NCBI RefSeq assembly: GCF_001758785.1
Contig: NZ_LROM01000048.1
Coordinates: 1 to 64,000, forward strand
Source of the DNA: Duganella phyllosphaerae
Lineage (GTDB): Bacteria; Pseudomonadota; Gammaproteobacteria; Burkholderiales; Burkholderiaceae_D
Reading direction: 5' to 3'
Length of the DNA stretch: 64,000 nt
The notes under the pieces were generated by a model, which saw only the letters and a list, made by a program, of their open reading frames with translations, was not told the DNA's origin and ran no database searches. Within the stretch, counting starts at the first letter, position 1, and each line of letters opens with the position of its first letter. The position numbers and the translations under genes are program-made. This document shows positions 62,994-64,000 of the stretch, in pieces.

Positions 62994-63720
62994 AGCCTGT
63001 CGTAGCCTTGAACTGGCGGGTAAATGCCGAATGATCGCCATAGCCGCATGCCTGGGCGATCTCGGCCACGCTGGCGTCTCCGGCCAGCAGGCGCGACGCC
63101 GCTTCCACCCGGGTCTTGATGATCATCTGGCGCGGCGTGAGGTGGAAGATGCGCAGGAAGTAACGCTCGATCTGCGCCACCGACATATGGGCCGTGCGCG
63201 CCAGCGCCGCCAGCGGCAGCGGCTCGCCGTAGGCCTCCTGGATCAGGTTCACCGCCGCCGCCACCTTGCGGTAGGCGGGATTTTTCTTGTCCGCCATCGC
63301 CAGGTCGCGCGAGATGCCGGTCAGGCCCACGATGCGGCCCGCCGCGTCGCGCAGGGCGGTCTTGCGGGTGAGGCACCAGCCGGGATCGCGGCTGGGATAC
63401 AGGTGCAGTTCCAGCTGGTCTTCGATGTCGTGGCCGCCGGCCAGCACCGCCTGGTCCTGCGCCAGGAAGGTCTGGCCGAACGGCGCCCTGAACAGCTCAT
63501 CCGCCGAGCGCCCCAGCAGCGCAGACTTGTGCCGCTGACCGCAACGCTGTACCAGCGTCTGGTTAACCACAACGTAACGGCCGCGTTCATCCTTGACGAA
63601 AAACACCACGTCCGGCAGCGCGTCGAACAGTGCTTCGGCAAAGAACGGATCGGCGATGGTCCCAGCTACCATGCGGCGTGCAGCGTCGTGGTGACGGTTT
63701 TCGATGTCGTGATTGTGCAT
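62965..63720 (-). CDS. PAS-AraC transcriptional regulator
   Basis: 251 aa from the ATG at 63720 (MHNHDIENRHHD). A PAS domain (about 25-140: FDALPDVVFFVKDERGRYVVV, TGISRDLAM) precedes an AraC DNA-binding domain with two helix-turn-helix motifs (LAALARTAHMSVAQIERYF, VAEIAQACGYGDHSAFTRQF). It is divergent from the hydroxyproline epimerase/proline racemase gene (133 bp between starts). By analogy with LhpR-like regulators, it probably controls that gene in response to hydroxyproline; this is inferred. Confidence 0.88.
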   Translation of the reverse strand: MHNHDIENRHHDAARRMVAGTIADPFFAEALFDALPDVVFFVKDERGRYVVVNQTLVQRCGQRHKSALLGRSADELFRAPFGQTFLAQDQAVLAGGHDIEDQLELHLYPSRDPGWCLTRKTALRDAAGRIVGLTGISRDLAMADKKNPAYRKVAAAVNLIQEAYGEPLPLAALARTAHMSVAQIERYFLRIFHLTPRQMIIKTRVEAASRLLAGDASVAEIAQACGYGDHSAFTRQFKATTGFTPTQFRQL

Positions 63721-63853
63721 GGTGCCGATTGTGCCAGCATCGCGCCACATCGTCCCGCGATTTTTGGCAATTTTTACCAGTTGTGCAGATTTCGTCATCC
63801 ATCATGCTTAGCCGATGCAAGACAGCGCAGGCCCGCAAGCCTACCATCGCGGC

Positions 63854-64000
63854 ATGAAACTTATCTCGATTATCGATTCCCATACGGGCGGCGAACCGAC
63901 CCGCCTGATCACTGCCGGCGGTCCGCAACTGGGCGCCGGCCCGCTGGACGAACGCCTGGCGCGCTTTCGGCAAGACTACGACAAGTTCCGCACGGCGGTG
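63854..64000 (+). CDS. 4-Hydroxyproline 2-epimerase / proline racemase family protein (5' part)
   Basis: The first 49 codons of a gene that runs past the window edge. MKLISIIDSHTGGEPTRLIT is the diagnostic N-terminus of the proline racemase superfamily; the SHTGGEPTR form is usual for 4-hydroxyproline 2-epimerase. The catalytic cysteines lie outside the window, so racemase, epimerase and dehydratase cannot be separated. The divergent AraC regulator supports a role in hydroxyproline catabolism. Confidence 0.85.
   Translation, partial: MKLISIIDSHTGGEPTRLITAGGPQLGAGPLDERLARFRQDYDKFRTAV

Overview
The window is a high-GC betaproteobacterial chromosome segment, most likely Oxalobacteraceae (Massilia/Duganella/Janthinobacterium group). 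This placement is by recognition of protein style and gene order: an rpsU-yqeY-dnaG-rpoD block, Burkholderiales-type TsaD, MutL, MiaA and QueG, TonB-dependent receptors of the Caulobacter/Xanthomonas type, and a GGGGTCGGACCCC palindrome. No database search was run.

Layout. (1) Positions 1-4532 are accessory DNA: a right-hand piece of an integrative, apparently mobilizable element. It holds a hypothetical gene, a small MITE-like inverted-repeat element, a relaxase with a second gene nested in another frame, mobC, a candidate oriT, an excisionase-like gene and a tyrosine integrase. The integrase ends 2 bp from the 3' end of a CAU-anticodon tRNA (probably tRNA-Ile2), the likely attachment site. 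The left end lies outside the window. (2) 4534-15734 is core genome: tRNA, rpoD, dnaG, yqeY and rpsU (minus strand, with an internal terminator after rpsU), then a BaiN-like flavoprotein, ybiB, aroG, a cluster-less NirD-like protein, tsaD and a small membrane protein. (3) 15902-24000 carries a tight four-gene minus-strand group (GGDEF, DUF427, AAA ATPase, membrane hydrolase), a DsbA-family protein, plsY, ybaK, an exo/endonuclease-phosphatase protein and a GGDEF-EAL protein. (4) 24215-28573 is an RND efflux pair. It is followed by a perfect 30-bp palindrome, a 59-aa protein, xerD and ogt. (5) 30275-30844 is noncoding with a strong minus-strand terminator. Next come a TRAP solute receptor (DctP) and a divergent DctB/DctR-like two-component pair, with no TRAP permease in view. 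(6) 34610-48655 is mostly housekeeping: DUF885 peptidase, queG, tsaE-amiC, a sugar-phosphate mutarotase, alpha-carbonic anhydrase, DedA, a cyclophilin, LysR plus aminotransferase, mutL-miaA and a VOC protein. (7) 48833-50985 holds tRNA-Met and a SEL1-repeat protein. (8) 51129-61418 has two divergent TonB-dependent receptors; the rightward one heads a tightly coupled operon with GH105, DUF2264 and GH35 enzymes, read here as a plant-glycan utilisation locus. (9) 61476-64000 holds a MASE1-GGDEF cyclase whose start codon sits in a perfect 11-bp hairpin, a PAS-AraC regulator and the start of a 4-hydroxyproline epimerase/proline racemase gene.

How the parts fit. Translation, tRNA modification (tsaD, tsaE, queG, miaA, ybaK) and replication/repair (dnaG, mutL, ogt, xerD) make up the core. 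Environmental sensing is prominent, with three c-di-GMP proteins and a DctP-DctBR sensing module. The glycan operon links outer-membrane import to removal of uronic acid and galactose. The most unusual items are the nested mob gene, the receptor/two-component module without a permease, the glycan operon and the start-codon hairpin.
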